Source of the DNA: Pseudoalteromonas carrageenovora IAM 12662
GTDB taxonomy: Bacteria > Pseudomonadota > Gammaproteobacteria > Enterobacterales > Alteromonadaceae
Direction: 5' to 3'
DNA length: 64,000 nucleotides
Assembly: GCF_900239935.1 (NCBI RefSeq)
Contig: NZ_LT965928.1
Coordinates: 2,090,976-2,154,975, forward strand
Shown piece by piece: positions 1-9,013 of the stretch (its first letter is position 1; each line of letters opens with the position of its first letter). The notes below the pieces were generated by a model. It had not been told where the DNA came from. It worked only from the letters and a program-made list of their open reading frames with translations, and did not search any database. Made by a program: the position numbers and the translations under genes.

Positions 1-1142
1 CAATTTCGCACAATGAAACCATCTCCATAATGCAAAGTGTTGGCCGGGTTTTAGCCAATGATGTTAAATCTAATATTAATGTGCCTGCTCACAATAACTC
101 TGCTATGGATGGCTATGCTGTTTGTATTTCAGATAAAAGCTTAACCTATACTCAAGTAGGGAGCGTATTTGCAGGGCAAACATTTGAAGGCACACTCACT
201 CCCGGACAGTGCGTAAGAATAATGACGGGAGCAGCCATTGCACCGGGTGCTAATGGCGTTGTAATGCAAGAAAACGCATCGGTTAATGGTGATCAAATCA
301 CATTTACTGCGCAGCCTGCCGTTGATGAAAATATTCGTTTTGCCGGTGAAGACATTGCAATAAATGACGTTATTTTAAATGCAGGCGATAAACTTAAAGC
401 CGTTGATGTAGGCTTACTCGCCTCTTTAGGTATTGCCGACATAAATGTCACTCGCAAATTAAAAGTCGCCGTGTTTTCTACAGGTGATGAGCTAATTGAG
501 CCTGGACAGCCCCTTAAAAAAGGCGCTATTTATGAAAGTAACCGTGCCGTAATAATTAGTGCATTACAGCAACAAAACGTAGATGTGCTTGATTTAGGTA
601 TCATCAGCGATGATAAAGCGCTCATTACTCAAGCTTTTTTAAGTGCAGATGAAAAAGCAGATGCTGTAATAAGTTCAGGTGGTGTATCGGTTGGTGAAGC
701 TGACTTTACTAAAGAAGTATTAAATGAAATTGGTAATATCCATTTTTGGAAAATAGCCATGAAGCCAGGTAAACCCTTTGCTTTTGGTAAGTTACCCAAC
801 AGTTACTTTTTTGGCTTACCAGGTAACCCCGTATCAGCCGCAGTAACGTTTAATCAACTAGTAGAACCTGCACTACAAAAGCTCTCTGGACTTGGGCAAG
901 TAGCCCCTAAAATGCGTTTTAATGCTATTACAACATCAGTTGTTAAAAAACGCCCTGGCAGAGCCGACTTTCAACGCGCTACAGCTTCAACAAATGAGCA
1001 AGGTGACTTGCTTGTAACGCCATTTAATAAACAAGGCTCAGGCGTACTTTCGTCACTCAGTAGAGCAAATTACTTAATTGTAGTACCCGCACAAAGCGGT
1101 AGCATTGCAAAAGGTGAAACGGTAAGTATTGAGTTTTTGTAA
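1..1142 (+). CDS. moeA: Molybdopterin molybdenumtransferase MoeA, 5' end outside window
   Basis: MoeA inserts molybdate into adenylylated molybdopterin to give the molybdenum cofactor, in the cytosol. The frame is open from base 3 at the left edge, and the codons before the first ATG (30) already read as MoeA sequence (ISHNETISI before MQSVGRVLA), so the true start lies upstream and roughly 30 to 40 residues are missing. Visible family motifs are NNSAMDGYAV near the start, GQCVRIMTGAAIAPGANGVV, STGDEL and the MPT-binding-type stretch SSGGVSVGEADF, then MKPGKPFAFG and FGLPGNPVSA, followed by the C-terminal beta domain. The gene ends normally at TAA, 22 bases before a hairpin terminator, and converges with the lipoprotein gene at 1216. 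Identification is secure; only the N terminus is unseen. Confidence 0.95.
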   Translation, partial: ISHNETISIMQSVGRVLANDVKSNINVPAHNNSAMDGYAVCISDKSLTYTQVGSVFAGQTFEGTLTPGQCVRIMTGAAIAPGANGVVMQENASVNGDQITFTAQPAVDENIRFAGEDIAINDVILNAGDKLKAVDVGLLASLGIADINVTRKLKVAVFSTGDELIEPGQPLKKGAIYESNRAVIISALQQQNVDVLDLGIISDDKALITQAFLSADEKADAVISSGGVSVGEADFTKEVLNEIGNIHFWKIAMKPGKPFAFGKLPNSYFFGLPGNPVSAAVTFNQLVEPALQKLSGLGQVAPKMRFNAITTSVVKKRPGRADFQRATASTNEQGDLLVTPFNKQGSGVLSSLSRANYLIVVPAQSGSIAKGETVSIEFL

Positions 1143-1163
1143 AAACACCTTTTCAATAAACGA

Positions 1164-1187
1164 AAAGCCCAACTAGTGTTGGGCTTT
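1164..1187. terminator. Bidirectional hairpin terminator between moeA and the lipoprotein gene
   Basis: A perfect 10-bp stem, AAAGCCCAAC (1164-1173) and GTTGGGCTTT (1178-1187), closes a TAGT loop between two convergent genes. On the minus strand the stem runs into TTTTCG, and on the plus strand into TTTATG, so it can serve both. The U tracts are short. Confidence 0.7.
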
Positions 1188-1215
1188 ATGTTTATAAGTT
1201 ATCTCTAAAAACTAT

Positions 1216-3105
1216 TTAAAATAATGATTCGAAATCACCGTTAGAAAATAATACACCTGGGATGCCTCTCACAGCAGTAACTTCAGCAATTTTAGTATCA
1301 CCAAAATATAGACCTCCACTGTAGTTACGACCTTTTTGTTTTACATCTAACCAGCGACCATTTTCACCTTTAGCAATAAGATTAAGGTTGCCACTTACAT
1401 CTCTTATACGAAGATCTAAAGCTCTATTTTGTACACTCACAAAAATATCTGTTGAAGTAAGCTCTGATAAGTTTGCGGCTTCACCTACATAAGCAAATTT
1501 AAAATCACTTGCACCACTTAAAGGAAAATCTAGCTCGAAGGTAAATGCTAAATCGTCATTTTCTTCACCTATAAACGGTGAAGCTTCTACAGCCGTAATA
1601 TGAAAATCTGTATTTTGAATACTGCTTTGGTAATTACCAACAAAATCAAACGTTGATAATGTGTTTGATACTTCACCAAATGAGTTTACAAAGCGCTCTA
1701 AACTTAGCGATAAATCACCATCAAGCTGACCCGCAGCTTTAGTTATAATGACATTAGAAGTTAACTGAGCAATTCCTGTCTCGGCATCTGGGTTTAACTC
1801 GTTAACTTCGTCAATTCCATCAAACTGTATCAGTAACTCGCTAACGTCAACGCTAAGTACCGTTGCACCATTTGTAATTGAAGCAGTCATTACGCCTTCA
1901 ATTTTATCACCTAGTACGCCGCTCACACGAAATGTCGGAATAGATAAATCTATAGAAATAGGTAAATCATCATATGTACCGGTTATAGCCCAAGTATAAG
2001 GCGATTTACTATAGTCTATATCTAGATCTCGAAGTTTATATTGCCCTGCTGGTGTCGAATCGTCTGCTAATGGCGAATAATTAGTAATAACTTCGTTTAG
2101 TGAATTAATCAGTGCATCAAGCGTTTGTTGAGTATCTTCATCAAAAGCGCCCTCAAGCTCTTCAAATTTAGAATCAAGCTCATCTGAGTAACTTTTTTCT
2201 TGAAGCCTTGCAACACCTATAATATTACGAGTATCAACAAGTAATTCTCTTGAATCTAAACTTTGCGTAACTTGTGTTCGTACTTGCCAATTAGAGTAGG
2301 TAGTTACACTTGCTATCGTTTGTTTCACTTCACCGGCAACGTTTTGTAATAACGCATTACCTTGATCACTAAATAAATTATCAGTAACGTATTGCGCTGC
2401 CAACTCGCTATAATCCTGCCATGCTTGCTGATCTTCTTGCTTGGTAGCAAAGTCAGTAAATGCATTATCAACACTAAAGCTTGCATCTGTAGCACCCGCA
2501 ATTATTGCAGCGTAAGTAAATGCATTAGTTACCATTTCAGCTTCAACACTTGCACTTAAATTACTGTGTGTTAGATGATAAAAAGGAGTTGCTGCTAAAC
2601 TTGCTGCAACAGCACTATAGCCTTGATCAGAAATCACTTTACTAAGCGGCGATAAATAAACTGTATTTTGACCCGGTGCACTAAAAGCGCTCGCTTTGTA
2701 GTTTAAAGTGACAGCTGTTGGCTCTTGATAATCAATCAAACGGTTTTCGTTTAAATCGTTAATATCTCCACGAACCGTTCTACCACAACCTGTAAAACGA
2801 GGGCATGTTAAAGTGCTATCATCAGGAATAAATTCAAAGCTGTTAAAGGTAAGTGGATCTACACTAACGCTTGCGGTATTAATATTGTCTACAGCAATCG
2901 ACTCTTGAACAACACCATCACTATTTATAACATTTAAAGTGCCTTGAGAAGGCTGCCAATTTGCAACATAAAAATTTACAGTGGAAGATGTTGAAGCAAC
3001 AGTAACGGCAACACTTTGAGTATCTTCACTATCAGATGAAGACCCACCACAACCGGCTAATGCGATAGCAACCCCTAAAGGTAAAATTTGTTTTAGCATC
3101 TTCAT
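1216..3105 (-). CDS. Large predicted lipoprotein, third gene of lipoprotein/barrel/lipoprotein unit
   Basis: I do not recognise a named family. The 629-residue product starts with a lipoprotein signal (MKMLKQILPLGVAIALAGC), so it should be lipidated at Cys19, followed by a Ser-rich linker. Around residues 100-125 sits CPRFTGCG followed by DINDLNENRLIDYQE, an Asp/Asn-rich calcium-loop-like segment. A mostly helical stretch covers about 130-340 and a beta-rich domain the rest, ending GVLFSNGDFESLF. The CxxxxGCG...ND...E element and the C-terminal Y-S/T-G...NGD pattern recur in the 1010-residue lipoprotein two genes upstream, so the two look like distant paralogues. It follows the barrel gene by only 3 bases, so both are probably co-transcribed. 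Surface or periplasmic role is inference. Confidence 0.75.
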   Translation of the reverse strand: MKMLKQILPLGVAIALAGCGGSSSDSEDTQSVAVTVASTSSTVNFYVANWQPSQGTLNVINSDGVVQESIAVDNINTASVSVDPLTFNSFEFIPDDSTLTCPRFTGCGRTVRGDINDLNENRLIDYQEPTAVTLNYKASAFSAPGQNTVYLSPLSKVISDQGYSAVAASLAATPFYHLTHSNLSASVEAEMVTNAFTYAAIIAGATDASFSVDNAFTDFATKQEDQQAWQDYSELAAQYVTDNLFSDQGNALLQNVAGEVKQTIASVTTYSNWQVRTQVTQSLDSRELLVDTRNIIGVARLQEKSYSDELDSKFEELEGAFDEDTQQTLDALINSLNEVITNYSPLADDSTPAGQYKLRDLDIDYSKSPYTWAITGTYDDLPISIDLSIPTFRVSGVLGDKIEGVMTASITNGATVLSVDVSELLIQFDGIDEVNELNPDAETGIAQLTSNVIITKAAGQLDGDLSLSLERFVNSFGEVSNTLSTFDFVGNYQSSIQNTDFHITAVEASPFIGEENDDLAFTFELDFPLSGASDFKFAYVGEAANLSELTSTDIFVSVQNRALDLRIRDVSGNLNLIAKGENGRWLDVKQKGRNYSGGLYFGDTKIAEVTAVRGIPGVLFSNGDFESLF

Positions 3106-3108
3106 TCC

Positions 3109-4200
3109 TTAAAACTTAATGTTCATATACCAATTCACATTTGCATAATAGGCTTTATCTAAATCTAAACTATCAGTTTGTAAATTAAGACCAAAATACT
3201 CGTTTTCTATACCAACCAAAAAAGCCTCACTTTTTGTTTCGTAACCAGCTTGGACTTTCCAATGGTCCCAAAAGTGAATACGCCCTTTTAATTGATTAAA
3301 TGTGTCTTGATCGTAGCGTTTAATTGTTAGCTGAGTTGAAAAGCGCTCATTAATTCTATAATCAGCAAATGCTTGTAAACGCATTTCCATCTCTAAGTCA
3401 TGTGATTGAGTGTTTCCATAAGCAGACGTTTGTAATGAAACCGTTGGTTGAGTAACAATATCGCCATTATCATCTTCTCTAAAAGGGATCTCTGTTGTTT
3501 GCCCTTTTACTGAACCACTATCGTCGTAATCTGTTTTATAAAGTAAATCTTTTACGCTAAACCCTACTTGAAGCTCATCGTTTACTTGCCAATCAGCAAA
3601 AATATCCAAACTGTAGCCTAAACCTTCTGGTTTTTGTGAGGGAGTAAATTCTTTAAATAAAATGTCTTTTGAAAAGTTGTAGTCTACGGTTACGGTCCCT
3701 TCAACTTCATCACTGTAAATTTGACCATTTACAGTTGCATCTTGAAAGTGAGAACTGGCAAAAATAGATAGTTTAGGTGTAATCGTTAATGCATTTTTGT
3801 CTAAAAATTTAAAGTCATACGATACAAAAACACCGTTAGAGGTTGCTTGTTTAGCATCTAAATAATAAGTGTAAAACCTATCTTCAAAAGCTAAATCGTT
3901 TTTTTCTGTATGAGTATATAGCGCAGTATCAGGATCAAAATTAAGTACGTAATCGTAACGACTTTGTAGGCCAACTTTAAAATTTCCGTAACCAACACCG
4001 ACTTCAAATATATTGTAGGTAAATGCACTATCACCTGATTTAAGTGGCGCGTCAAAATCATCAACAAAAGATTGTACTGGTTGTGCTTCGGTATAAATTT
4101 CTGCGTCAAAGTGGGTAAAAATTTGAAATTGATTATCTGCGGATGCAAGAGGAGAAATAAGAGCTGTCGAAAATCCTAACAAGAGAATTTTTTTTTTCAT
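3109..4200 (-). CDS. Predicted outer-membrane beta-barrel protein of unknown function
   Basis: 363 residues with a Sec signal peptide (MKKKILLLGFSTALISPLASA, cleavage after ASA) and then alternating hydrophobic/polar strands with aromatic girdle residues throughout. The protein ends NVNWYMNIKF; a C-terminal Phe after alternating hydrophobics is the classic BAM recognition signal of outer-membrane barrels. I cannot assign a substrate or family. The gene lies between two related lipoprotein genes on the same strand, with a terminator hairpin upstream (4222-4252) and 3 bases before the downstream lipoprotein gene. The start codon is followed by a run of A (ATG then Lys-Lys-Lys), a place where slippage or sequencing error could occur. 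A role in placing or anchoring the lipoproteins is speculation from neighbourhood. Confidence 0.75.
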   Translation of the reverse strand: MKKKILLLGFSTALISPLASADNQFQIFTHFDAEIYTEAQPVQSFVDDFDAPLKSGDSAFTYNIFEVGVGYGNFKVGLQSRYDYVLNFDPDTALYTHTEKNDLAFEDRFYTYYLDAKQATSNGVFVSYDFKFLDKNALTITPKLSIFASSHFQDATVNGQIYSDEVEGTVTVDYNFSKDILFKEFTPSQKPEGLGYSLDIFADWQVNDELQVGFSVKDLLYKTDYDDSGSVKGQTTEIPFREDDNGDIVTQPTVSLQTSAYGNTQSHDLEMEMRLQAFADYRINERFSTQLTIKRYDQDTFNQLKGRIHFWDHWKVQAGYETKSEAFLVGIENEYFGLNLQTDSLDLDKAYYANVNWYMNIKF

Positions 4201-4221
4201 AATAAAATCGCTTTCTATAAA

Positions 4222-4252
4222 AAAAGGGAAAAGCGCACAGCTTTTCCCTTTT
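4222..4252 (-). terminator. Strong intrinsic terminator after the large lipoprotein gene
   Basis: A perfect 13-bp stem (4222-4234 with 4240-4252, loop GCACA) is followed on the minus strand by TTTTTATAG. It sits 11 bases after the stop of the 1010-residue lipoprotein gene and before the barrel gene on the same strand, so it should reduce read-through into the two downstream genes. Confidence 0.75.
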
Positions 4253-4263
4253 ATAGTTTTAAG

Positions 4264-7200
4264 TTACTTACTTGCGTCGATTAAATCAACATCTGTGTAA
4301 GGCACTACATCACCATCAATGTAAGTGATTGATACACCGTTAGTAACTTTAGTCGCAGTACCAAATGACATCATTTCGCCATTGTACATTGCCTTCACAT
4401 CACCTGTGTAGCCTTCAGACTCCATACCAGTTAGAGATAAAGTGTAACCCATTGCTGTATCACCTTTAACCATAACATCTAATGTACTTTCGTCTTCATC
4501 ACCACTGCTATCAACCATGCCCATAACTTTAAAGTCTAGGTCGCCAGACATACCTTCAAGGGTAACTGTACCCATGTCAGTCGCGTCATTAGCAGTTATA
4601 TTTAACATACCCGCAAAACCAGACTCACCGTCCATAATTTCCACGTGGTTCCAGGTTTCAGTATTAACGATTTCCGCATCATCAACAGTGTCAGCATCTA
4701 CTTCACCATCAAAAGTAAATATTAAACAAGAATCAATTTGAGTCTCGTCAATAGTACCGGCTGCAAAATCAACACAATCTGTAAGTGCGTTTGCTTGTGA
4801 ATCTGCAGTCATTAACTCAACCGTAGCATCACCACCAACTAACGTAGCACCCCAAGCAACAACTAACTGCTCGCCTTGGTAAGATGCGGCAGCGCTGATC
4901 ATTTCATCAGTTGTGTCATTTGTAAGAACTAGCGTTAAATCATCTAAACTATAATTGTAATCCCACTCAGGTTGGCGAGTAGAAGTGCCTTCACCTGAGT
5001 TACCCATATCAGCTAGCTCATCAATAACGTCTGCTAAAACATCAGCGGCATCAATAACTGCTTGACCACCAGTGTTAGTAAGTACAGTCATTGTTGAAAG
5101 CGACTCAGAAGTAGCTTTAACTGAAGTAAGTACTGCAAATTTAGCAACCGCTTCTTCAGCAGTAATTTGTAAATTATAAGCTGTTACAAATTGCTCATTT
5201 GCTAATTCGCCTTGAGCCTCAGCAGCTGTTTGCATTGCTACTAATGCATCTACCATTGCTTGAGCACCTTCGCCTTCAAGTTCTAAGTAGTCATTTGCAG
5301 CAGCAAGTGCTTGTGCAATAGCAATTTCTAGTGCATCAACCGCTGCCGCAAATTCTGAAGCAGCTTCAACAGCATTCATTGCAAGCTCTTGAGCTTCGGC
5401 TGCATTTTCAGCTGTATCTACCATTGCATCTTCAGCTGTAGCAAGTGCGCTTGTAGAAGTAGCTTCAGCCATATCTGCAGCAGTCTTTTTAACGTCAGCT
5501 ACATCAGCAGTGTCTTCTGCTACTAACTTAGCAGCAGCAAGTTCAATATCAAAATCTTCAATTGCGGCATCAGCTTCAACAACTAATGCAGCAAGTGCAA
5601 CATCATAGGCCACTGCATCAGTAACAGCTGTTAGCGCATCAGTATTTAGTGATGTTGCAGAGTCAAGAACTTGTTGATAATCAGAACTCTCTGCAACTAA
5701 AGCATTTGCTGCAGTTACATAACCTTGAGATTTAACATAAATAGAACCAGCTTTAACAGATAAGCCAGCTGTATCTGCTTCGTTTTTAAGAAGCGTAACG
5801 GCACTTACAAATGCTGCTGCGTTATCTGCAGTAAGCGCGTCGCCACCCATTGCTTGTACATCTTCAAGTGAGCTTTCAGCGCTATCAATATCCATTTCAA
5901 GAGCTGTAAGTGAAGTTTGAGAAGCTGTTATCTCTGCTGTTAAAGCAGCAGCTAAAGCAACGTAAAAATCTTCATCTACAGTACAACCTGAATCAGTACA
6001 GCCTATTACTTCTAATGCTTTTTTAACTTTTTCTGCAGCAACGGCAAGTCCAGCGTCTGTTGCTGCACCATTTTTAACTGCTTTATCTTTAGCTTCTTTT
6101 GCTTTTTTAGCAATATCAGCTGAGTTTGCGGCAAATGCAACAATTTCACCTGCGCTAGGCGCTGGAATTTTTGCAGCGTAAGCGGCTTCTAATGCAGCTT
6201 TAATATCGTCTTCACTACCTGTAGCAATCGCAACAAAAACATTTGAAGTGCTTGTCACAGCACTTTGTAACATTGTAGCAATTGCAGCAATACCTTCATC
6301 AGTGTTATTTTTGAACTGACCTGATTGAATGCCAGCTTTAATGCTGCTCATTACATCTGCAATTGAAGGCAAGCCTTGGATTGAAGATGAGAGCTGCGCA
6401 ATAGCTAAAATACCTTCGCTTAGCTCTTCTTCACCGTCTACTTCACTTAAATCAACTGCGCCACCGTTAGATAAATCACCAATAATAGATGATAATAATA
6501 GTGCTGCATCAGGACCTAGTACTTGTATAACAGTATCAAGGCTTGCAGATGCAATTGCACTTTCATCAATAGAAGCACCAGATTCAATAAGAATACTTGC
6601 TACTAGTGTTGTTAAGAAAGTTGCATTAGCTTTATAAGAGCTATCAACATTTTCTTCACCAGCTATGCCACTTGCGCCCGATGTATCAGCTTCTACCGCA
6701 GGGATGTATTTTACTACAGATAGTTCTAAGTCTGTTTTGTACCATTCACCAAATTCAATTTTAGTGTCACCGTCGTTTACGTCATCAGCTTCTGGAGCTT
6801 CATCGTAATCACCACAACCTACATAAGCATCACAGCGTAAAAAGCTATCATCGCCTTCAGCAGATGTTTTTACTGTAATATATACAGGACCAGTAAAGTC
6901 ACTTTCTAAATAAATGCTGTAACGACCGCTTTCATCGGTAACTACGTCAGGGTTTGAAGCTTGCTTACTTGCTTCTACAGCTGCATCAGCAGCATCTTGA
7001 GATAAGCCTTCTTCTGAAAATGTTTCAGCTTCTGCTGAAGCCGCAGAGCGAAAAGCAACAGGAACACTTTGGCCTGAGTCATCTAAAGTAGTAACTGAAA
7101 CAACTGCACCTTTCATTGCGCCTTTAACTGCTTTACCGGTAACTTCAACACTAAATTGAGCTTCTCCAGTTGCTGAGAAAGATTCAACAGGTGGCACATA

Positions 7201-7296
7201 GGTGTTTCTATCGTTATCAGTACCACATGCTGTTAAGCCTAAAGTAAGTGCAACTGAAGCTGCAATAGGTGTAAATTTGATCATACGCTTTGCCAT
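4264..7296 (-). CDS. Very large Ala-rich predicted lipoprotein, first gene of the unit
   Basis: 1010 residues, not recognised as a named protein. The N terminus (MAKRMIKFTPIAASVALTLGLTACG) is a lipoprotein signal with Cys24 after LTA. An Ig-like beta segment (VTGKAVKGAMKGAVVSV) precedes CDAYVGCG and an Asp-rich loop (DDVNDGDTKIEFGEWY). Residues about 200-780 are Ala-rich, acidic and almost certainly long helices or coiled coil, with two cysteines in CTDSGC. The last 200 residues are beta-rich, with repeated short Gly/Asp turns. The CxxxxGCG...ND element and C-terminal pattern match the smaller lipoprotein at 1216. Start is supported by AAGGAG (rev. comp. of 7303-7308) six bases upstream. A terminator directly follows, so this gene is probably made in excess of the two below. 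Confidence 0.75.
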   Translation of the reverse strand: MAKRMIKFTPIAASVALTLGLTACGTDNDRNTYVPPVESFSATGEAQFSVEVTGKAVKGAMKGAVVSVTTLDDSGQSVPVAFRSAASAEAETFSEEGLSQDAADAAVEASKQASNPDVVTDESGRYSIYLESDFTGPVYITVKTSAEGDDSFLRCDAYVGCGDYDEAPEADDVNDGDTKIEFGEWYKTDLELSVVKYIPAVEADTSGASGIAGEENVDSSYKANATFLTTLVASILIESGASIDESAIASASLDTVIQVLGPDAALLLSSIIGDLSNGGAVDLSEVDGEEELSEGILAIAQLSSSIQGLPSIADVMSSIKAGIQSGQFKNNTDEGIAAIATMLQSAVTSTSNVFVAIATGSEDDIKAALEAAYAAKIPAPSAGEIVAFAANSADIAKKAKEAKDKAVKNGAATDAGLAVAAEKVKKALEVIGCTDSGCTVDEDFYVALAAALTAEITASQTSLTALEMDIDSAESSLEDVQAMGGDALTADNAAAFVSAVTLLKNEADTAGLSVKAGSIYVKSQGYVTAANALVAESSDYQQVLDSATSLNTDALTAVTDAVAYDVALAALVVEADAAIEDFDIELAAAKLVAEDTADVADVKKTAADMAEATSTSALATAEDAMVDTAENAAEAQELAMNAVEAASEFAAAVDALEIAIAQALAAANDYLELEGEGAQAMVDALVAMQTAAEAQGELANEQFVTAYNLQITAEEAVAKFAVLTSVKATSESLSTMTVLTNTGGQAVIDAADVLADVIDELADMGNSGEGTSTRQPEWDYNYSLDDLTLVLTNDTTDEMISAAASYQGEQLVVAWGATLVGGDATVELMTADSQANALTDCVDFAAGTIDETQIDSCLIFTFDGEVDADTVDDAEIVNTETWNHVEIMDGESGFAGMLNITANDATDMGTVTLEGMSGDLDFKVMGMVDSSGDEDESTLDVMVKGDTAMGYTLSLTGMESEGYTGDVKAMYNGEMMSFGTATKVTNGVSITYIDGDVVPYTDVDLIDASK

Positions 7297-7834
7297 TTAT
7301 TTCTCCTTGATAGCCTGGAATGAGTATCAAAATTAGTTTAGTTGATAATGATATGCATACGCTTTATGTTTACAAAAACAATAAACAAACACACATTCAT
7401 AACCTTTGTTACTAGAACTTTAAAAATACCATTAAGCTATGTGGTTTTGCTACATATTTATACATTTTAAGTAAGTATTTTTGATTTAACTGGTACATAA
7501 CTTCTTTGTCAGCACCTTTAGGATTCAAATACCTATGGGAACTCATAAAGAACCTACGTCCACTTAAACAATATATTCATATTATTAAACGAATATTACA
7601 TTTAATTTAGTTTGTTAATAATATTCTTCAAGTAAATGCGGCAGATACACGAAAAAAAATGACACTTTAGCTTTTATTAGTAATAAAGGATTGGTTTTAG
7701 AAGATTTATGGATGGTGAAATATAAACAGTGCGTTTATATTTAGTATAATTACGGCTAAACAAGGCGCTTTATAATTGTACTTATATCTAACGATTTAGC
7801 TGCTAGATATAAGTAACCTAAGTTTAAAATGCAG
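7297..7834. other. Intergenic stretch between lipoprotein unit and prpF
   Basis: 538 AT-rich bases with no credible gene on either strand. It should carry the minus-strand promoter of the lipoprotein unit near 7320-7420, but no clear -35/-10 pair was found. Near the prpF end it holds the 12-bp inverted repeat at 7779-7815. Confidence 0.6.
7779..7815. repeat. Perfect 12-bp inverted repeat downstream of prpF
   Basis: TACTTATATCTA (7779-7790) and TAGATATAAGTA (7804-7815) with a 13-base loop, 20 bases after the prpF stop on the minus strand. There is no T tract, so it may be a 3'-end stabilising hairpin, a weak terminator or a protein site. Confidence 0.55.
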
Positions 7835-9001
7835 TTACCCGGGAACTCTTACAACCCCTTCCATAAGTACACGAGCACTTCGGCTCATACTAGCTTTGGT
7901 AACTTGCCAATCTCCAGCTATTTTTTTAGCTTCTGCGCCTACTTTTAACGTGCCCGAGGGGTGACCAAAGTTAACTTCATTTAATGCACCGCCTCCAGCA
8001 GCTATATTTACAAGCGTACCTTCTATGGCAGCTGCCGTACCAATAGCAACTGCGGCTGTCCCCATCATGGCGTGGTGAAGCTTACCCATTGACATAGCGC
8101 GTACTAACAAATTAACACTGTTTGCCCTAATATACTTATTACTCGACGATGTATAGTCTGCGGGACCTGCAACAAATGCTACTTTAGGTGTATGTTGGCG
8201 CGCTTGTGCTTCGTTAATATTAGTAATTAACCCCATTTTTACTGCGCCATAGGCACGAATAGTTTCGAGCTTTTCAAGTGCTGCTGTATCGTTATTTATG
8301 TCACCTTGTAGCTCAGTGCCGGTATAGCCAATATCGCAAGCATTAATAAATACAGTAGGAATACCTGCGTTGATCATGGTGGCTTTTAAAGTACCAACAC
8401 CCGGTACTTCTAAGTCATCCACTACATTGCCTGTTGGAAATAACGCGCCATCACCGTCGGCAGGGTCTAAAAACTCAAGCTTTACCTCGGCGGCAGCAAA
8501 GGTAACACCGTCGAGCTCAAAATCACCGGTTTCTTGTACTTCACCATTGGTCATAGGCACATGAACTAAAATACTTTTTTTAATATTAGCTTGCCACACA
8601 CGTACAATAGCAACGCCGTTGTCGGGCACTGTATTTTTATCAACTAAGCCATTCGTTATTGCAAATGCGCCTACAGCCGAAGTTAAATTACCGCAGTTAC
8701 CGCTCCAATCTACAAACGGCTTATCAATGGCAACTTGCCCGAATAAATAATCAACATCGTGGTTAGGTTGCTCACTTTTACTTAAAATAACTGTTTTACT
8801 TGTGCTTGATGTAGCACCGCCCATTCCATCGGTTTGTTTGCCGTATGGGTCAGGGCTACCTATAACACGTAGTAATAAATTATCGCGCGCCTCACCTGCC
8901 ACTTGGGCAGGTTTTGGTAAATCGGTTAATTTAAAAAACACGCCTTTACTGGTGCCGCCACGCATGTAAGTTGCTGGTACTTTAATTTGTGGTTTAAACA
9001 T
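7835..9001 (-). CDS. prpF: 2-methylaconitate cis-trans isomerase PrpF
   Basis: PrpF converts the trans-like 2-methylaconitate product of AcnD into the cis isomer used for hydration to 2-methylisocitrate, in the cytosolic methylcitrate cycle. The 388-residue length fits the family, which has the diaminopimelate-epimerase-like double fold. Visible signatures are YMRGGTSKGVFF at the N terminus, GGATSSTSKTVIL, DWSGNCGNLTSAVGAFA with the conserved Cys region near residue 106, and INAGIPTVF. It is the last gene of the prp operon, 12 bases after acnD, which is where PrpF normally sits when AcnD replaces PrpD. The start ATG has an AAGGGG ribosome site upstream. Identification is firm. Confidence 0.95.
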   Translation of the reverse strand: MFKPQIKVPATYMRGGTSKGVFFKLTDLPKPAQVAGEARDNLLLRVIGSPDPYGKQTDGMGGATSSTSKTVILSKSEQPNHDVDYLFGQVAIDKPFVDWSGNCGNLTSAVGAFAITNGLVDKNTVPDNGVAIVRVWQANIKKSILVHVPMTNGEVQETGDFELDGVTFAAAEVKLEFLDPADGDGALFPTGNVVDDLEVPGVGTLKATMINAGIPTVFINACDIGYTGTELQGDINNDTAALEKLETIRAYGAVKMGLITNINEAQARQHTPKVAFVAGPADYTSSSNKYIRANSVNLLVRAMSMGKLHHAMMGTAAVAIGTAAAIEGTLVNIAAGGGALNEVNFGHPSGTLKVGAEAKKIAGDWQVTKASMSRSARVLMEGVVRVPG

Positions 9002-9013
9002 AATGCACGCCCC

